Of a stretch of 33,241 nucleotides of DNA, positions 8,189-16,348 are shown one piece after another (the stretch's first letter is position 1; each line of letters begins with the position of its first letter). Position numbers and translations under genes: made by a program. Origin of the DNA: Candidatus Hydrogenedentes bacterium UBA2224 (lineage in GTDB: Bacteria > Hydrogenedentota > Hydrogenedentia > Hydrogenedentales > SLHB01); contig DDYW01000116.1 in assembly GCA_002348185.1 (NCBI GenBank), positions 39,294 through 72,534 on the forward strand, in the 5' to 3' direction. The notes under the pieces are model-generated. The model did no database searches, was not told where the DNA came from, and saw only the letters and a program-made list of their open reading frames with translations.

Positions 8189-8727
8189 TGCGGGGTGTCC
8201 TCCCTCGCGAGATACCGTTCGAGCATTTCCTCATACCGGCCCTGGGCCCTCAGGATGCGCTCGATCAGTTCGCGCACCGCGCCTTTGCCGCCCGGCGCCC
8301 GCGTCACGAATGCCGCCGCGGCCCTGGCCTCCGGCGCCGCATCCGCCACCGCCACGCCCACGCCCACCGCCTGCATCGCCCGCACGTCAATGATATCGTC
8401 GCCGATAAAGGCCAGTTCCTGCATCGTCAATCCGTAGTTCGCGGCAATCTCCTCACAAACCCGCAGCTTGTTCTTGACCCACATGCGGCATTCCGCGCAC
8501 TTCCACGTGGCCGCAATCGTCTCCAGCGCCTTGCTGCCCAGCCCGGATACCAGGGCCGTTTGCCCGCCGGAGAGATGCCACAGGCTGAGCGCCGTGACGT
8601 CGCGGACGTGTACCGTGCGGAACGGCTGCCCGTCCCCGTCAAACGCAATGCCCCCGTCGGTCAGAACGCCGTCGACATCGGCCACAAGAAGGCGCACGGC
8701 GCGCAAGTGCTCATCCATGGGTGTCAT
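8185..8727 (-). CDS. kdsC: KdsC-type HAD phosphatase (Kdo-8-phosphate phosphatase family)
   Basis: A 180-residue C0-type HAD phosphatase that in its family releases phosphate from Kdo-8-P during LPS inner-core synthesis. The nucleophile and acid/base Asp pair is in VADVDGVLTDG (Asp17 and Asp19). The Ser motif reads VSGLGS rather than the usual TGRSS type, the Lys is in VKNKL, and the Mg-binding GDDIID is intact. The C-terminal TRAPGGKGAVREL matches KdsC. AGGAGA precedes the ATG. No other kds genes are nearby, so the exact sugar phosphate is inferred from the family. Confidence 0.8.
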   Translation of the reverse strand: MTPMDEHLRAVRLLVADVDGVLTDGGIAFDGDGQPFRTVHVRDVTALSLWHLSGGQTALVSGLGSKALETIAATWKCAECRMWVKNKLRVCEEIAANYGLTMQELAFIGDDIIDVRAMQAVGVGVAVADAAPEARAAAAFVTRAPGGKGAVRELIERILRAQGRYEEMLERYLAREDTPQ

Positions 8728-8762
8728 GTGAGGTGTCTCCTATGCATGGCTGGCCGGGCCCG

Positions 8763-11336
8763 TCATCGCTGCGCGGGCGTCAACGTAATGGCAAGCGTGC
8801 CCTGCACCACTTCCGGACGGGCCAGCCGCAGGTGCAGCAGGCGCTCTCCTCCCTCATCGCCAAGATGAAGCGACGTCTCCAGGACCCCCCGGGTCGTGAG
8901 ACACCGCGCCTCACAGCGCGCGGCGAGATGCAGGGGCCGCACCACAATCTCCCGGAGTAGGACCGGGTCCCGAAACCCAACTTGAATCTCGACCACCGAA
9001 CGCGTCGACCCTTTTTCCTCCAGCCGAACCCACGACAGACCCGTGGGGGAGAACAGCGGCACACTCAGAAAACGGACGCCCCGCGGAAGATGCGGCCGTA
9101 TCCAGAGCACGTGCTCCGCCGCGTCCATCATGACGCCATGCAACGATTCAAACGCATGCCAGACCGTCAATGCGCTCAGATGCCGGTCCTGGACCGGCCC
9201 GCACGGCGCGTTGGCGTTGCAGTCCCACGCCAGCGGATGGTTGAATGCCCGGGCCCCTTTCATCCAGACGCTCTTGAAGATGCGCTCAATCAGGTAGAAA
9301 CCGTGATCTTCCCGATTGAGCTGAAGCAGCAGGCAGGCAAAATGGGCGAGCTGGATCCCCGGCCAGCTCTGCTCCGTCTGCGGCTCCACACCCGTTCCAG
9401 GAGGGTTTTCGCACGGATAACCGTCCGGCAGCGTGCCGCGGGCGAGACAGAATTTCCGCTCGTTCAGCCGTTGTATCGCTGTTACGGCGCGGGCGACCCG
9501 GTGGGGCTCGAAGAGCGGGCCCAGCCCCAGCCACTGCGCGTACCATTCGCCGGCCAGTTGCCCCGTGTGACACCCCAGGTGCCAGTCCGCAAGGCGCTCG
9601 CCTTCCCCGGCGCCCGGCGCGCAGAACAGGTAATAGCCCTGCTCTTCATGCCACAGCAGCGCCTCAAACCGTTCCACCGCACGTTCGGCGAGGACCGTGT
9701 ATCTCTCGGCTTCTGCCGCATCTCCGAGCTGCGTCGCCAGCGCCGAGTAGGCTCGCATGGCCGCAATCCACAGGCTCGACGTGTAGCTGTTCACCCCGTC
9801 CGTGGCCCAGTCGTCGTACATCGTCGAGAACCCCGACTGCCGCGGAAGTCCATCGTCCTCGATGCTCATTTTCGCGATGTGGTTCATCACCGCGCGCAGC
9901 CGCGGGAACAGGGTCTCGGCCATCTTGCGGTTGCCCGTGAACCGCAGGTTCCGGCAGGCCAGCAGAACGAACTTCGGACCCAGGTCGACCAGTTCCTCCG
10001 TGCGCGCTCCGTCTCCGGGCGCATGAAGCGTCATCCGGCCGAGATACCGGACACAGCGGCCGGGCTCGGTCTTCGGCATGGCCCCCGCCAGAACGTAGAA
10101 CTCCGCCTCTTCCAACTCCGGAAATAGAAGGAGCGTGGCCAGTGAACTGTACAAGCGCTTGTCGAGGCATCCGGTCATGGGTTCTTCCGGCGACTCGAAC
10201 AGCGCGAACTCGCCCTGGCGCGTCAGCAGGCTGTTGGTGGAAAACGTCGCGCAACTGTTGATCAGCATCCGCGAAAACCAGCGCGGAAGCGATGAGGTCA
10301 GCAACGAATTCTGCCACGTCTCGACGGCGCGAACGTAGAAATTCACGTTGCGCAGCGCCCCCTGCCCGACTTCGACGGCGTTCCGGTAGAGCTCCGCGTA
10401 CTTGTTCCCGAGGTCCACCCCGTCCACCACAAAGCGGGGACAGTACCAGCTCAACGCCAGCAGAAAACGGCACTCCTGGTAGGGTTCGAGCTCGCGCGTA
10501 CAGCAGACCGCCGCGGAATGCGCCGCCTCATTGCGGGATACCTGGTTGGCCAGGCGCCCGTCGTAATGGAATTGCTGCCAGAACGTGTCCAGTTCCGCCG
10601 CGTCATCCGCATTCCAGCCCAGCACCGAAATCTCCTGGCCCAGCTGCGGTTGCGCGAGTAGCGCATAATTGCCGTCCGCGTTGCTCGCAAAGCCCTCCGT
10701 TTTGCCGAAGCTCAGGCCCTGAAAACGCGGGTCGGAGGACCCGTTCCGGTACGGTACGGGCGTGAATGCGCCCCGGTTCGTGGGGGCCACGCTGCGCTCG
10801 CACCCGCACAGGTTTTCCCAATTGAAGACGAACGACACCTGGACCGGCGTATGGGCCGGATTGCGCACCGACACGCTGAAGAACATCACCGGAGTATTTG
10901 ACGAGGCGACGTCGTGGGGAACCACGGGGGCCAGGGCCCGCCAAGCCGCCTCCACAGTCGCGTCCTTCGCGTTCAGCGTGTAATACGAACAGGGGTACAA
11001 GGCACGCCACGTGAGTTCATTCACGGGAGTAAACGTGGGAATGATGCCCGCGTCCGCAAAGGGGAGGTCGCACTCGGGTTGCAGAAAGCGCGTCTGCACG
11101 CGTCCCTGGCGAACGGTTCGCAACGCAATAAACGCCCGAGGCGACAGCGAAATGCGCGTGGCCTTGTCGCGATTGTTGTTGATCGTGATATTGCGGAACC
11201 GGCTGTCGTTTCCCAGTTCGATGCAGCCCGTGCCGATGCCGCCCAGGGGCACGCCCCACGATATCCGCCGGGCCCTGGCGCCCCGGCCCGGGAATCGCTG
11301 TGGCTGCGGGATGCCTCCGTTTAGATTCACCGCCAC
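8763..11336 (-). CDS. GH116/DUF608 family glycoside hydrolase (GBA2-like)
   Basis: An 857-residue two-domain enzyme of the non-lysosomal glucosylceramidase type. The N-terminal domain opens with GVPLGGIGTGCIELGNDSRF, a hallmark of the family. The (alpha/alpha)6 catalytic domain carries MYDDWATDGVNSY followed by LWIAAMRA; Asp508/Asp509 correspond to the acid/base region. EEPMTGCLDKRLYSS is where the nucleophile Glu is expected. There is no signal peptide, so it is probably cytoplasmic and may act on imported oligosaccharides or glycolipids. GTG at 11336 lies 17 bases after rimI; a second GTG two codons later is an alternative. It is unusual to find it within a tsaB/coaE operon. Confidence 0.82.
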   Translation of the reverse strand: MAVNLNGGIPQPQRFPGRGARARRISWGVPLGGIGTGCIELGNDSRFRNITINNNRDKATRISLSPRAFIALRTVRQGRVQTRFLQPECDLPFADAGIIPTFTPVNELTWRALYPCSYYTLNAKDATVEAAWRALAPVVPHDVASSNTPVMFFSVSVRNPAHTPVQVSFVFNWENLCGCERSVAPTNRGAFTPVPYRNGSSDPRFQGLSFGKTEGFASNADGNYALLAQPQLGQEISVLGWNADDAAELDTFWQQFHYDGRLANQVSRNEAAHSAAVCCTRELEPYQECRFLLALSWYCPRFVVDGVDLGNKYAELYRNAVEVGQGALRNVNFYVRAVETWQNSLLTSSLPRWFSRMLINSCATFSTNSLLTRQGEFALFESPEEPMTGCLDKRLYSSLATLLLFPELEEAEFYVLAGAMPKTEPGRCVRYLGRMTLHAPGDGARTEELVDLGPKFVLLACRNLRFTGNRKMAETLFPRLRAVMNHIAKMSIEDDGLPRQSGFSTMYDDWATDGVNSYTSSLWIAAMRAYSALATQLGDAAEAERYTVLAERAVERFEALLWHEEQGYYLFCAPGAGEGERLADWHLGCHTGQLAGEWYAQWLGLGPLFEPHRVARAVTAIQRLNERKFCLARGTLPDGYPCENPPGTGVEPQTEQSWPGIQLAHFACLLLQLNREDHGFYLIERIFKSVWMKGARAFNHPLAWDCNANAPCGPVQDRHLSALTVWHAFESLHGVMMDAAEHVLWIRPHLPRGVRFLSVPLFSPTGLSWVRLEEKGSTRSVVEIQVGFRDPVLLREIVVRPLHLAARCEARCLTTRGVLETSLHLGDEGGERLLHLRLARPEVVQGTLAITLTPAQR

Positions 11337-11353
11337 GCTACACCGCTCTCATC

Positions 11354-11860
11354 TTAATCACCCGCCTTCACGCTCGCACCTTGAGCGGGGCTTCGGCCCG
11401 AGCCAAGTTCCAGCAGCATCACAATGGCGTCCTCTCCGCTCTTGGGGTAGTATCCTCTCCGGCGGCCTATCTGCCGGAATCCAAACGCTTTGTATAGGTT
11501 CTGCGCGCGGACATTGGATTCGCGCACTTCCAGCGTCGCGATGTGCGCGCCCACCCCTTCCGCGACCTCCAACAGGTGCCGCGTGAGGCGACGTCCCAAC
11601 CCCCGTCCGCGCAGGCAATCGCGCACCGTAACGCTCGTAATATGCGCTTCATCCAGCACCAGCCAGAAGCCGCCGTAGCCGGCGAGCTGGCCGTCCAGCA
11701 GCATGACGTAGAAATACGACCGGTTGTTGCGGATCTCCTCCCGAAACATCCCGCGCGACCACGGCTCCGGATAGGCCTCAAGTTCGATCTCCATAATCTC
11801 ATCGAGATGCAACTCCGCAAGCGTCACGAATTCCACGTGCGTTGCGTTCGATGAGGTCAT
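11354..11860 (-). CDS. rimI: RimI-type ribosomal protein alanine N-acetyltransferase
   Basis: A 168-residue GNAT acetyltransferase. The acetyl-CoA-binding loop is RGRGLG in VRDCLRGRGLGRRLTRHLLE. The E-A-Y-P-E-P-W-S stretch near the N-terminus and the LEVRESNVRAQNLYKAFGF and RRGYYP segments are RimI signatures. In E. coli it acetylates the N-terminus of ribosomal protein S18. The ATG overlaps the tsaB stop by four bases, the common tsaB-rimI pairing. The N-terminal 15 residues look variable and the start is supported by this overlap. Confidence 0.9.
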   Translation of the reverse strand: MTSSNATHVEFVTLAELHLDEIMEIELEAYPEPWSRGMFREEIRNNRSYFYVMLLDGQLAGYGGFWLVLDEAHITSVTVRDCLRGRGLGRRLTRHLLEVAEGVGAHIATLEVRESNVRAQNLYKAFGFRQIGRRRGYYPKSGEDAIVMLLELGSGRSPAQGASVKAGD

Positions 11861-12555
11861 GGGTGTTCCACTCGTTCCCGGTTCTGTTCAGCCTGCGATT
11901 TTCTAAGATAGACCGGGCGCACCGCCGCCGCCTCCGCGTTGCACCCCGCCAGCAGCATCGCGCGGGCTTCCGCCGCTACCGCCGACGCCCGGGGCGGCCA
12001 CGCCATCCGCGGAAGCACGCGGCAGTTCGGAAGACTCGCCCGGAGGCGCGTTTCGTACACACCCACGCCGTCCCCGAACACGGTCACGGTATCGTGCGAG
12101 CGCAGCGCTTCCGCCACCTGCTCCACCGGCGCGACGCAGTCCGCAAGCACCGGACTGCGCGCCCCGGATTCAAACCGGTAGGCCGCCGCGAATATCTCGC
12201 CCATGCGCGCATCCAGCATCGGACAGCACACGCCGTCGTTCATGGCCGGCAAGCGGGACATGGCCGCCAGCGTGGGCACCCCCACCAGCGGCAGGTTCTG
12301 CCCGAGCGCAAGCCCTTTCCATGTGGCCAGGCCTACCCGAAGCCCCGTGAACGAACCGGGACCCGTGCTGATGGCCAGCGCATCAACCTGATTCAGCGAC
12401 ACACCGGCCTCGCCCAGCACCCACGTCAGCGTGTCCAGCAGGCGCTCCGCGTGCGTGCGTCCACAATCCACAACCGTCTCCGCCAGCGTCACATCGTCTT
12501 TGCAGACCGCAACGGTGTTGATGCTGGTGGACGTATCTCCCGCTACGATTATCAT
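11857..12555 (-). CDS. tsaB: tRNA threonylcarbamoyladenosine biosynthesis protein TsaB
   Basis: A 232-residue ASKHA-fold protein that pairs with TsaD to add threonylcarbamoyl to A37 of ANN-decoding tRNAs. It starts MIIVAGDTSTS, has STGPGSFTGLRVGLATWKGL (a TsaB signature) and ends in PVYLRK. The start at 12555 is well fixed: an upstream in-frame TTG at 12591 falls inside the -35 box. The -10 box ends only six bases before this ATG, so the mRNA is probably leaderless, and no Shine-Dalgarno sequence is present. It is the first gene of a seven-gene run to the flippase-like gene. Confidence 0.93.
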   Translation of the reverse strand: MIIVAGDTSTSINTVAVCKDDVTLAETVVDCGRTHAERLLDTLTWVLGEAGVSLNQVDALAISTGPGSFTGLRVGLATWKGLALGQNLPLVGVPTLAAMSRLPAMNDGVCCPMLDARMGEIFAAAYRFESGARSPVLADCVAPVEQVAEALRSHDTVTVFGDGVGVYETRLRASLPNCRVLPRMAWPPRASAVAAEARAMLLAGCNAEAAAVRPVYLRKSQAEQNRERVEHP

Positions 12556-12561
12556 GTTCGG

Positions 12562-12591
12562 ATCATACGAGTGTAAGCGCTCACAGGTCAA
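12562..12591 (-). promoter_or_regulatory. Strong promoter of the tsaB operon, apparently leaderless
   Basis: On the minus strand TTGACC (12591-12586, 5/6 consensus) and TATGAT (12567-12562, 5/6) are 18 bases apart. Six bases separate the -10 box from the tsaB ATG, so transcription should start at or within a base or two of the start codon. Confidence 0.6.
12572..12585. promoter_or_regulatory. LacI/CcpA-type operator in the tsaB promoter spacer
   Basis: TGTAAGCGCTCACA is a 14-bp near-perfect palindrome with a central CG that fits the catabolite-responsive-element consensus TGWAANCGNTNWCA at every position. It lies within the 18-base spacer between the -35 and -10 boxes, a place where a bound LacI-family repressor would exclude RNA polymerase. 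No LacI-family gene is in the window. Confidence 0.5.
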
Positions 12592-12646
12592 TGATTTGGC
12601 AGAGCAAATTCACCGGCCGGTTCAGGGGGATTCCCAGACACACAAG

Positions 12647-12678
12647 AGGCCGCAAGACGTGTTTCAAGCTTGCGGCCT
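12647..12678 (-). terminator. Hairpin terminator downstream of HU
   Basis: AGGCCGCAAG and CTTGCGGCCT form a perfect 10-bp stem with a 12-base loop, 24 bases past the HU stop codon. On the minus strand it is followed by CTCTTGTGTG, only moderately T-rich. It separates HU from the tsaB promoter. Confidence 0.5.
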
Positions 12679-12702
12679 GTAATCGATTCAACCGTAACGT
12701 CC

Positions 12703-13095
12703 TTAAAACAAAGAAGTTTCCGAGGCGTCTCCCGATGTATTTTGATCGGGTTTTTCGGACTCGCCCGCCCCCGGGTCCGCTTCGTTGTGCAACTGCGGGG
12801 CGGCATAGCCTGTCGGGTCCGGCGTGCACACCAGCTCTTTCATCTTCTTGCCCGGCCGAAATGTAACGACCTTCCGTTCGGGTACGGGGACCTGCTCGCC
12901 TGTTCGCGGATTTCGTCCAATGCGCGATGCGCGTGTCTTTACCTCAAACACGCCAAAATCGCGCAATTCCCAGCGTTCACCTTCCGCGAGCGCCTGCGAG
13001 ATGGCCTCAAAGGCCCCTTCGATAATCTTGGCCACAGTGCTTTGGGTTATCCCCAGCTTATTGGCCACTTGGATTACCAACTCGCGCTTGGTCAT
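12703..13095 (-). CDS. hup: HU/IHF-family DNA-binding protein with acidic C-terminal tail
   Basis: A 130-residue nucleoid protein. The first 90 residues are a normal HU fold: MTKRELVIQVANKLGITQST, the GVFEVKTRASRIGRNPRTGE arm with the Arg-Asn-Pro tip, and VVTFRPGKKMKE. About 40 further residues follow, rich in Asp, Glu, Gly and Ser and unlike the usual basic extensions. GTG at 13101, two codons upstream, is about ten bases from AGGAGG and is an alternative start; ATG at 13095 matches the family start. Two tandem sigma70-type promoters lie upstream. HU bends DNA as a dimer. Confidence 0.9.
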   Translation of the reverse strand: MTKRELVIQVANKLGITQSTVAKIIEGAFEAISQALAEGERWELRDFGVFEVKTRASRIGRNPRTGEQVPVPERKVVTFRPGKKMKELVCTPDPTGYAAPQLHNEADPGAGESEKPDQNTSGDASETSLF

Positions 13096-13188
13096 TGTCA
13101 CGGAATCCAATCCTCCTCGCCAGCCCTGGCCGGGACCTTCGATCCCTTGATGGGCCGACTCGCTGCGTCGCGACTTCGCGTACAGGTC

Positions 13189-13217
13189 ATTATACGGATG
13201 CGGGCAATTCCTTGCAA
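13189..13217 (-). promoter_or_regulatory. HU promoter P1 (proximal)
   Basis: On the minus strand TTGCAA (13217-13212, 4/6) and a perfect TATAAT (13194-13189) are separated by 17 bases. The leader would be about 85-90 bases and contains the AGGAGG ribosome site. Confidence 0.6.
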
Positions 13218-13233
13218 ATCTTTTCGTACAGTC

Positions 13234-13262
13234 ATCTTATCGATGATCGGCCGTGAAGTCAA
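13234..13262 (-). promoter_or_regulatory. HU promoter P2 (distal)
   Basis: On the minus strand TTGACT (13262-13257, 5/6) and TAAGAT (13239-13234, 4/6) are separated by 17 bases, 45 bases upstream of P1. The two together suggest growth-phase or condition-dependent HU transcription. Confidence 0.45.
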
Positions 13263-13312
13263 CCGGCTTCATGCTCCGAGACCATCCGGCTGGAAACACG
13301 GTGGCGGCAGAT

Positions 13313-13342
13313 TTGAATCCTTCCGGGGCCGTCTTTTACAAT
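13313..13342 (+). promoter_or_regulatory. Predicted promoter of the M50 protease gene
   Basis: TTGAAT (13313-13318, 4/6) and TACAAT (13337-13342, 5/6) are 18 bases apart. The leader would be roughly 27 bases. It is divergent from the HU promoters in the same 280-base intergenic region, which otherwise shows no gene. Confidence 0.45.
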
Positions 13343-13375
13343 AGCTTTTCGGTAATCAGGCCCCTGTAACGACCT

Positions 13376-14026
13376 ATGAACCCGCCCATTGCTGAAATAT
13401 TTGCCGCCTACGTTTGTCTCCTGTTCTGCCTGTCCATGCATGAGGCCGCACATGCCTGGGCCTCAGACCGGGCAGGGGACCCGACCGCCCGGCTTCTCGG
13501 GCGGGTCACGCTTAATCCTCTGCCGCACATAGACCCATTCGGGACGGTCCTGTTCCCGCTCATCATGATGTTCGCGAACCTGCCCGTATTTGGCTGGGCC
13601 CGTCCCGTTCCGTTCAACCCGCAGAACCTGCGAAACAAGCGCTGGGGGCCCGTGGTGGTCGCTCTGGCCGGTCCCCTGTCGCACCTGGCCCAACTGGTCG
13701 TGTTGATTCTTGGGGCGCGCGTGGCGTTCCTCGTGTTTCATCCTGACCTCCAAACCCTGGTGGATTCGCCCTGGATTACGCTGCTGTGGATGCTCGTGCA
13801 GCTCAACCTTATCCTCATGCTGTTCAACCTGATACCCGTGCCTCCGCTGGACGGACATCATGTGCTTTACGCGTTTCTGCCGCCCCGGGGGCAGCATGTC
13901 ATGGAACGAATCGGGCCCTATGGCATCCTCATCGCCATTCTTATCATGAGATACGGCATGGGGCAGCCCCTGGCCTTTCTGGGGAAGCTCGCCGCGTTTC
14001 TCCTCTTCGAAGGCGTCGCTGGCTGA
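13376..14026 (+). CDS. Site-2 protease family (M50) integral membrane metalloprotease
   Basis: A 216-residue intramembrane zinc protease of the short YwhC/M50B type. The active-site HEAAH (residues 22-26) lies in the first helix, with the third ligand Asp159 in NLIPVPPLDG. GRVTLNPLPHIDPFGT and WARPVPFNP are conserved in this group. Four to six hydrophobic helices are visible and no PDZ domain. Related proteins cleave transmembrane segments of anti-sigma factors or other membrane proteins, but the target here is unknown. No strong ribosome site precedes the ATG. The PfkB-family gene follows after 104 bases. Confidence 0.9.
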   Translation: MNPPIAEIFAAYVCLLFCLSMHEAAHAWASDRAGDPTARLLGRVTLNPLPHIDPFGTVLFPLIMMFANLPVFGWARPVPFNPQNLRNKRWGPVVVALAGPLSHLAQLVVLILGARVAFLVFHPDLQTLVDSPWITLLWMLVQLNLILMLFNLIPVPPLDGHHVLYAFLPPRGQHVMERIGPYGILIAILIMRYGMGQPLAFLGKLAAFLLFEGVAG

Positions 14027-14130
14027 CGCCAGGCCGGGGGGCCGTCTCCGCGCCGGGCGTTGGCGTTTGCATGGCCCCGTCGTGTACGATTACGCCTCAT
14101 CATGCCAATACGTCAGGGGAGAATACTCGG

Positions 14131-15027
14131 ATGAGCATCACCGTCGTGGGTTCCGTAGCGCTGGACACCGTGGAAACACCGGCCGGAAAAAACGAGGAAG
14201 GCCTTGGCGGGGCGGCTACCTATTTCTCGCTGGCCGCGGTTCACTATGCGCCGATCCATCTTGTGGGCGTTGTCGGAGAGGATTTTCCCCAGGCGCACGT
14301 CGACCTCTTTCGAAACCGCGGAATCCATCTGGAAGGCCTCGAACGCGCCCCCGGCAGGACCTTCCGCTGGACCGGACGCTACCATGCCGACGTGAACGAG
14401 CGTGATACCCTGGAAACGCAGCTCAACGTCTTTGAGGACTTTCACCCCAGGCTCCCCGAAGCCGCGCGTAAATCCCCCTACCTCTTCCTCGGCAACATTC
14501 ACCCCGCATTGCAACTCGAAGTGCTCGAGCAGGTCAAACCGAAGTTTACCGCGCTGGACACCATGAATCTCTGGATTGACATTGCCCAGGCAGATCTGCG
14601 ACAGGTCCTCGCACGTACCGATGCCATCATTATCAATGACGCCGAGGTGAAACTGCTCACGGGCCGCGCCAACGTCATTCGCGGCGCGCGAGACGTCGCC
14701 GCCCTCGGGCCGCGCATCGTCGTGGTCAAAAAGGGCGAGCACGGCTGTCTCCTTTTTGTGGACGACACCGTCTTCTCCGCGCCAGCGTTTCCGCTGGAAA
14801 CCGTCGTCGATCCTACCGGCGCGGGGGACACCTTTGCAGGAGGATTCATGGGGTATATTGCTCAGCAAAACTCCCTGGACCTGGCCACCCTGCGCCGGGC
14901 GGTCATTCACGGCAGCGTCGTCGCTTCGTTCGCCTGTGAGGATTTCGGCCCCGGCCCACTGGTGACCCTGACCCCCGAGCGCATTGCCGGGCGCTACGAT
15001 AAGTTCAAGGCTCTAGTAGACTTCTAG
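14131..15027 (+). CDS. PfkB-family sugar/nucleoside kinase
   Basis: A 298-residue ribokinase-like kinase. It starts MSITVVGSVALDTVETP, has GGAATYFSLAA (the Gly-Gly substrate region) and VGVVGEDFP, and ends with the PfkB signature DPTGAGDTFAGG at about 227-238, with Asp233 as the catalytic base and anion-hole Gly residues before it. INDAEVKLLTG is the conserved Asn-x-x-Glu Mg-binding motif (Asp-Ala-Glu here). The substrate cannot be read from sequence. The ATG at 14131 has GGGGAGA nine bases upstream; the longer open frame upstream overlaps the M50 gene and has no homology. Confidence 0.88.
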   Translation: MSITVVGSVALDTVETPAGKNEEGLGGAATYFSLAAVHYAPIHLVGVVGEDFPQAHVDLFRNRGIHLEGLERAPGRTFRWTGRYHADVNERDTLETQLNVFEDFHPRLPEAARKSPYLFLGNIHPALQLEVLEQVKPKFTALDTMNLWIDIAQADLRQVLARTDAIIINDAEVKLLTGRANVIRGARDVAALGPRIVVVKKGEHGCLLFVDDTVFSAPAFPLETVVDPTGAGDTFAGGFMGYIAQQNSLDLATLRRAVIHGSVVASFACEDFGPGPLVTLTPERIAGRYDKFKALVDF

Positions 15028-15088
15028 CCATCTCACATACTCTGCTCTGGCCGTTTTCGGGAAGATCCCGCCTCCATTGCTTCCGTGT

Positions 15089-15104
15089 CAGGGGCTCCCC
15101 CCTG
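15089..15104 (+). terminator. Possible weak terminator after the PfkB gene
   Basis: CAGGGG and CCCCTG can form a six-base stem with a four-base loop about 60 bases after the PfkB stop. There is no clear T-tract, so the assignment is weak. Confidence 0.25.
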
Positions 15105-15164
15105 TAAACCATTCTCTGAAAGATAGTTATGGGACTCATGCAGCAAGGTGCCGCAAAAAATCTG

Positions 15165-15193
15165 TTGTGGATTTCCAGCTTTGGCACTATCAT
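15165..15193 (+). promoter_or_regulatory. Possible promoter of the prepilin gene
   Basis: TTGTGG (15165-15170, 3/6) and TATCAT (15188-15193, 5/6) lie 17 bases apart, with an A-rich stretch just upstream. The leader would be about 125 bases. The rest of the 298-base gap before the prepilin (15028-15325) holds no credible gene. Confidence 0.3.
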
Positions 15194-15325
15194 ATGGGGT
15201 GGATCGGCATTACCCATACCGCATGTCAGGGGCAGGCCGTCTGAGCTTTTAGAGCGTATCCGGATGTGCAAAGCCGGGTACCGGGCGAAGTTATAGTCAA
15301 CACAACATGAGGGAGGCAGGAAATC

Positions 15326-16246
15326 ATGCGTAAAAGAGGATTCACACTTATCGAACTGCTGGTGGTTATCGCCATCATCGGCATCCTGGCGGCCATATTG
15401 CTGCCGGCACTTGCCCGGGCACGTGAAGCGGCCCGCCGGGCAAGCTGTCAGAACAATCTCAAGCAGTGGGGCCTGGTGTTCAAGATGTATTCCAACGAGG
15501 CCAAAGGCGAGAAGTTCCCGCCGAATCAGATGTTCAAAAACCATGCTGTCGCAACGGATCCGACCACGGCCTGCCTGCGGGTGGACTTCCCGGAATTGGT
15601 CCCCGATGGCCCGTCCGTCTATCCCGAGTACCTGACCGATCCCAATATCGGGGGATGCCCCTCCGATTCGGAAGCGGCTCTCGACTCGTGGCATGAGCTG
15701 GGAGATCTGGAACTCCCGTGGGATCCGTGCATGTTCCGCGGCACGTCGTACAATTATCTTGGATGGGCGTTGAACATCAGGGACTTCCTCAATCCCGGCG
15801 TTGACGAAAACGCCGCCCTCTTCGAGGATCCGACCGATGTGGGTGTTGGCCCGTATAGCCTGGCGTTGGTCACGGGGTTCCAGAGCGAGTTTGTAAACGC
15901 ACTCGGCACCCTGGTCGCTCAGTGGGGTGATGAGACGGACACGACGTTCGCGGTGTTTGAAAGCGAGCCCACCGTCGGTTCGAAAACCCTGTACCGCCTT
16001 CGCGAAGGCATCGAGCGCTTCTTCGTCACCGATATCAACAATCCGTCGGGCAGCGCGAAAGCCCAGAGCGAGCTCTTCGTGATGTTCGACGATTTCAACC
16101 CGGCGAACCCGGACTTCATGAATCACATCCCGGGCGGGTGCAACGTCCTGTTCATGGATGGCCATGTCGAGTTCCTCCGGTATCCGAGCGAGAGCCCGAT
16201 CTCGAAGGCGTTTGGCGCTATCCTTGGCTTTGCGACAGGACCCTGA
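15326..16246 (+). CDS. DUF1559 prepilin-type N-terminal cleavage/methylation domain protein
   Basis: A 306-residue type II pseudopilin-like protein. MRKRG before FTLIELLVVIAIIGIL is a class III prepilin signal: cleavage after Gly5, methylation of the new Phe, and Glu at position +5. The ALARAREAARRASCQNNLKQ that follows, and the C-terminal HIPGGCNVLFMDGHVEF (the H-x9-D-G motif), are typical of the DUF1559 proteins expanded in Planctomycetes and relatives. It would be held in the inner membrane or assembled into a pseudopilus; its role is unknown. AGGCAGGAA precedes the ATG. No pilus assembly genes are nearby. A strong hairpin terminator follows 38 bases after the stop. Confidence 0.92.
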   Translation: MRKRGFTLIELLVVIAIIGILAAILLPALARAREAARRASCQNNLKQWGLVFKMYSNEAKGEKFPPNQMFKNHAVATDPTTACLRVDFPELVPDGPSVYPEYLTDPNIGGCPSDSEAALDSWHELGDLELPWDPCMFRGTSYNYLGWALNIRDFLNPGVDENAALFEDPTDVGVGPYSLALVTGFQSEFVNALGTLVAQWGDETDTTFAVFESEPTVGSKTLYRLREGIERFFVTDINNPSGSAKAQSELFVMFDDFNPANPDFMNHIPGGCNVLFMDGHVEFLRYPSESPISKAFGAILGFATGP

Positions 16247-16284
16247 CGATTGACCTGCGGGCTTGACCTCCCGCGCAACGTCTC

Positions 16285-16317
16285 CGGCGGCGCCTCTCGT
16301 TCAGGGAGGCGCCGCCG
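16285..16317 (+). terminator. Strong hairpin terminator after the prepilin gene
   Basis: CGGCGGCGCCTC and GAGGCGCCGCCG form a perfect 12-bp stem with a nine-base loop, followed by TTCTGATTCC. Position 38 bases after the prepilin stop fits rho-independent termination, although the T-tract is broken. Confidence 0.65.
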
Positions 16318-16348
16318 TTCTGATTCCGCTGGCGGGGATGCCGCGAAC

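Noticed and set aside
15182..15197. Sigma54 promoter before the prepilin gene
   Set aside because: TGGCAC is present, but the -12 element reads TATGG rather than TTGCA.
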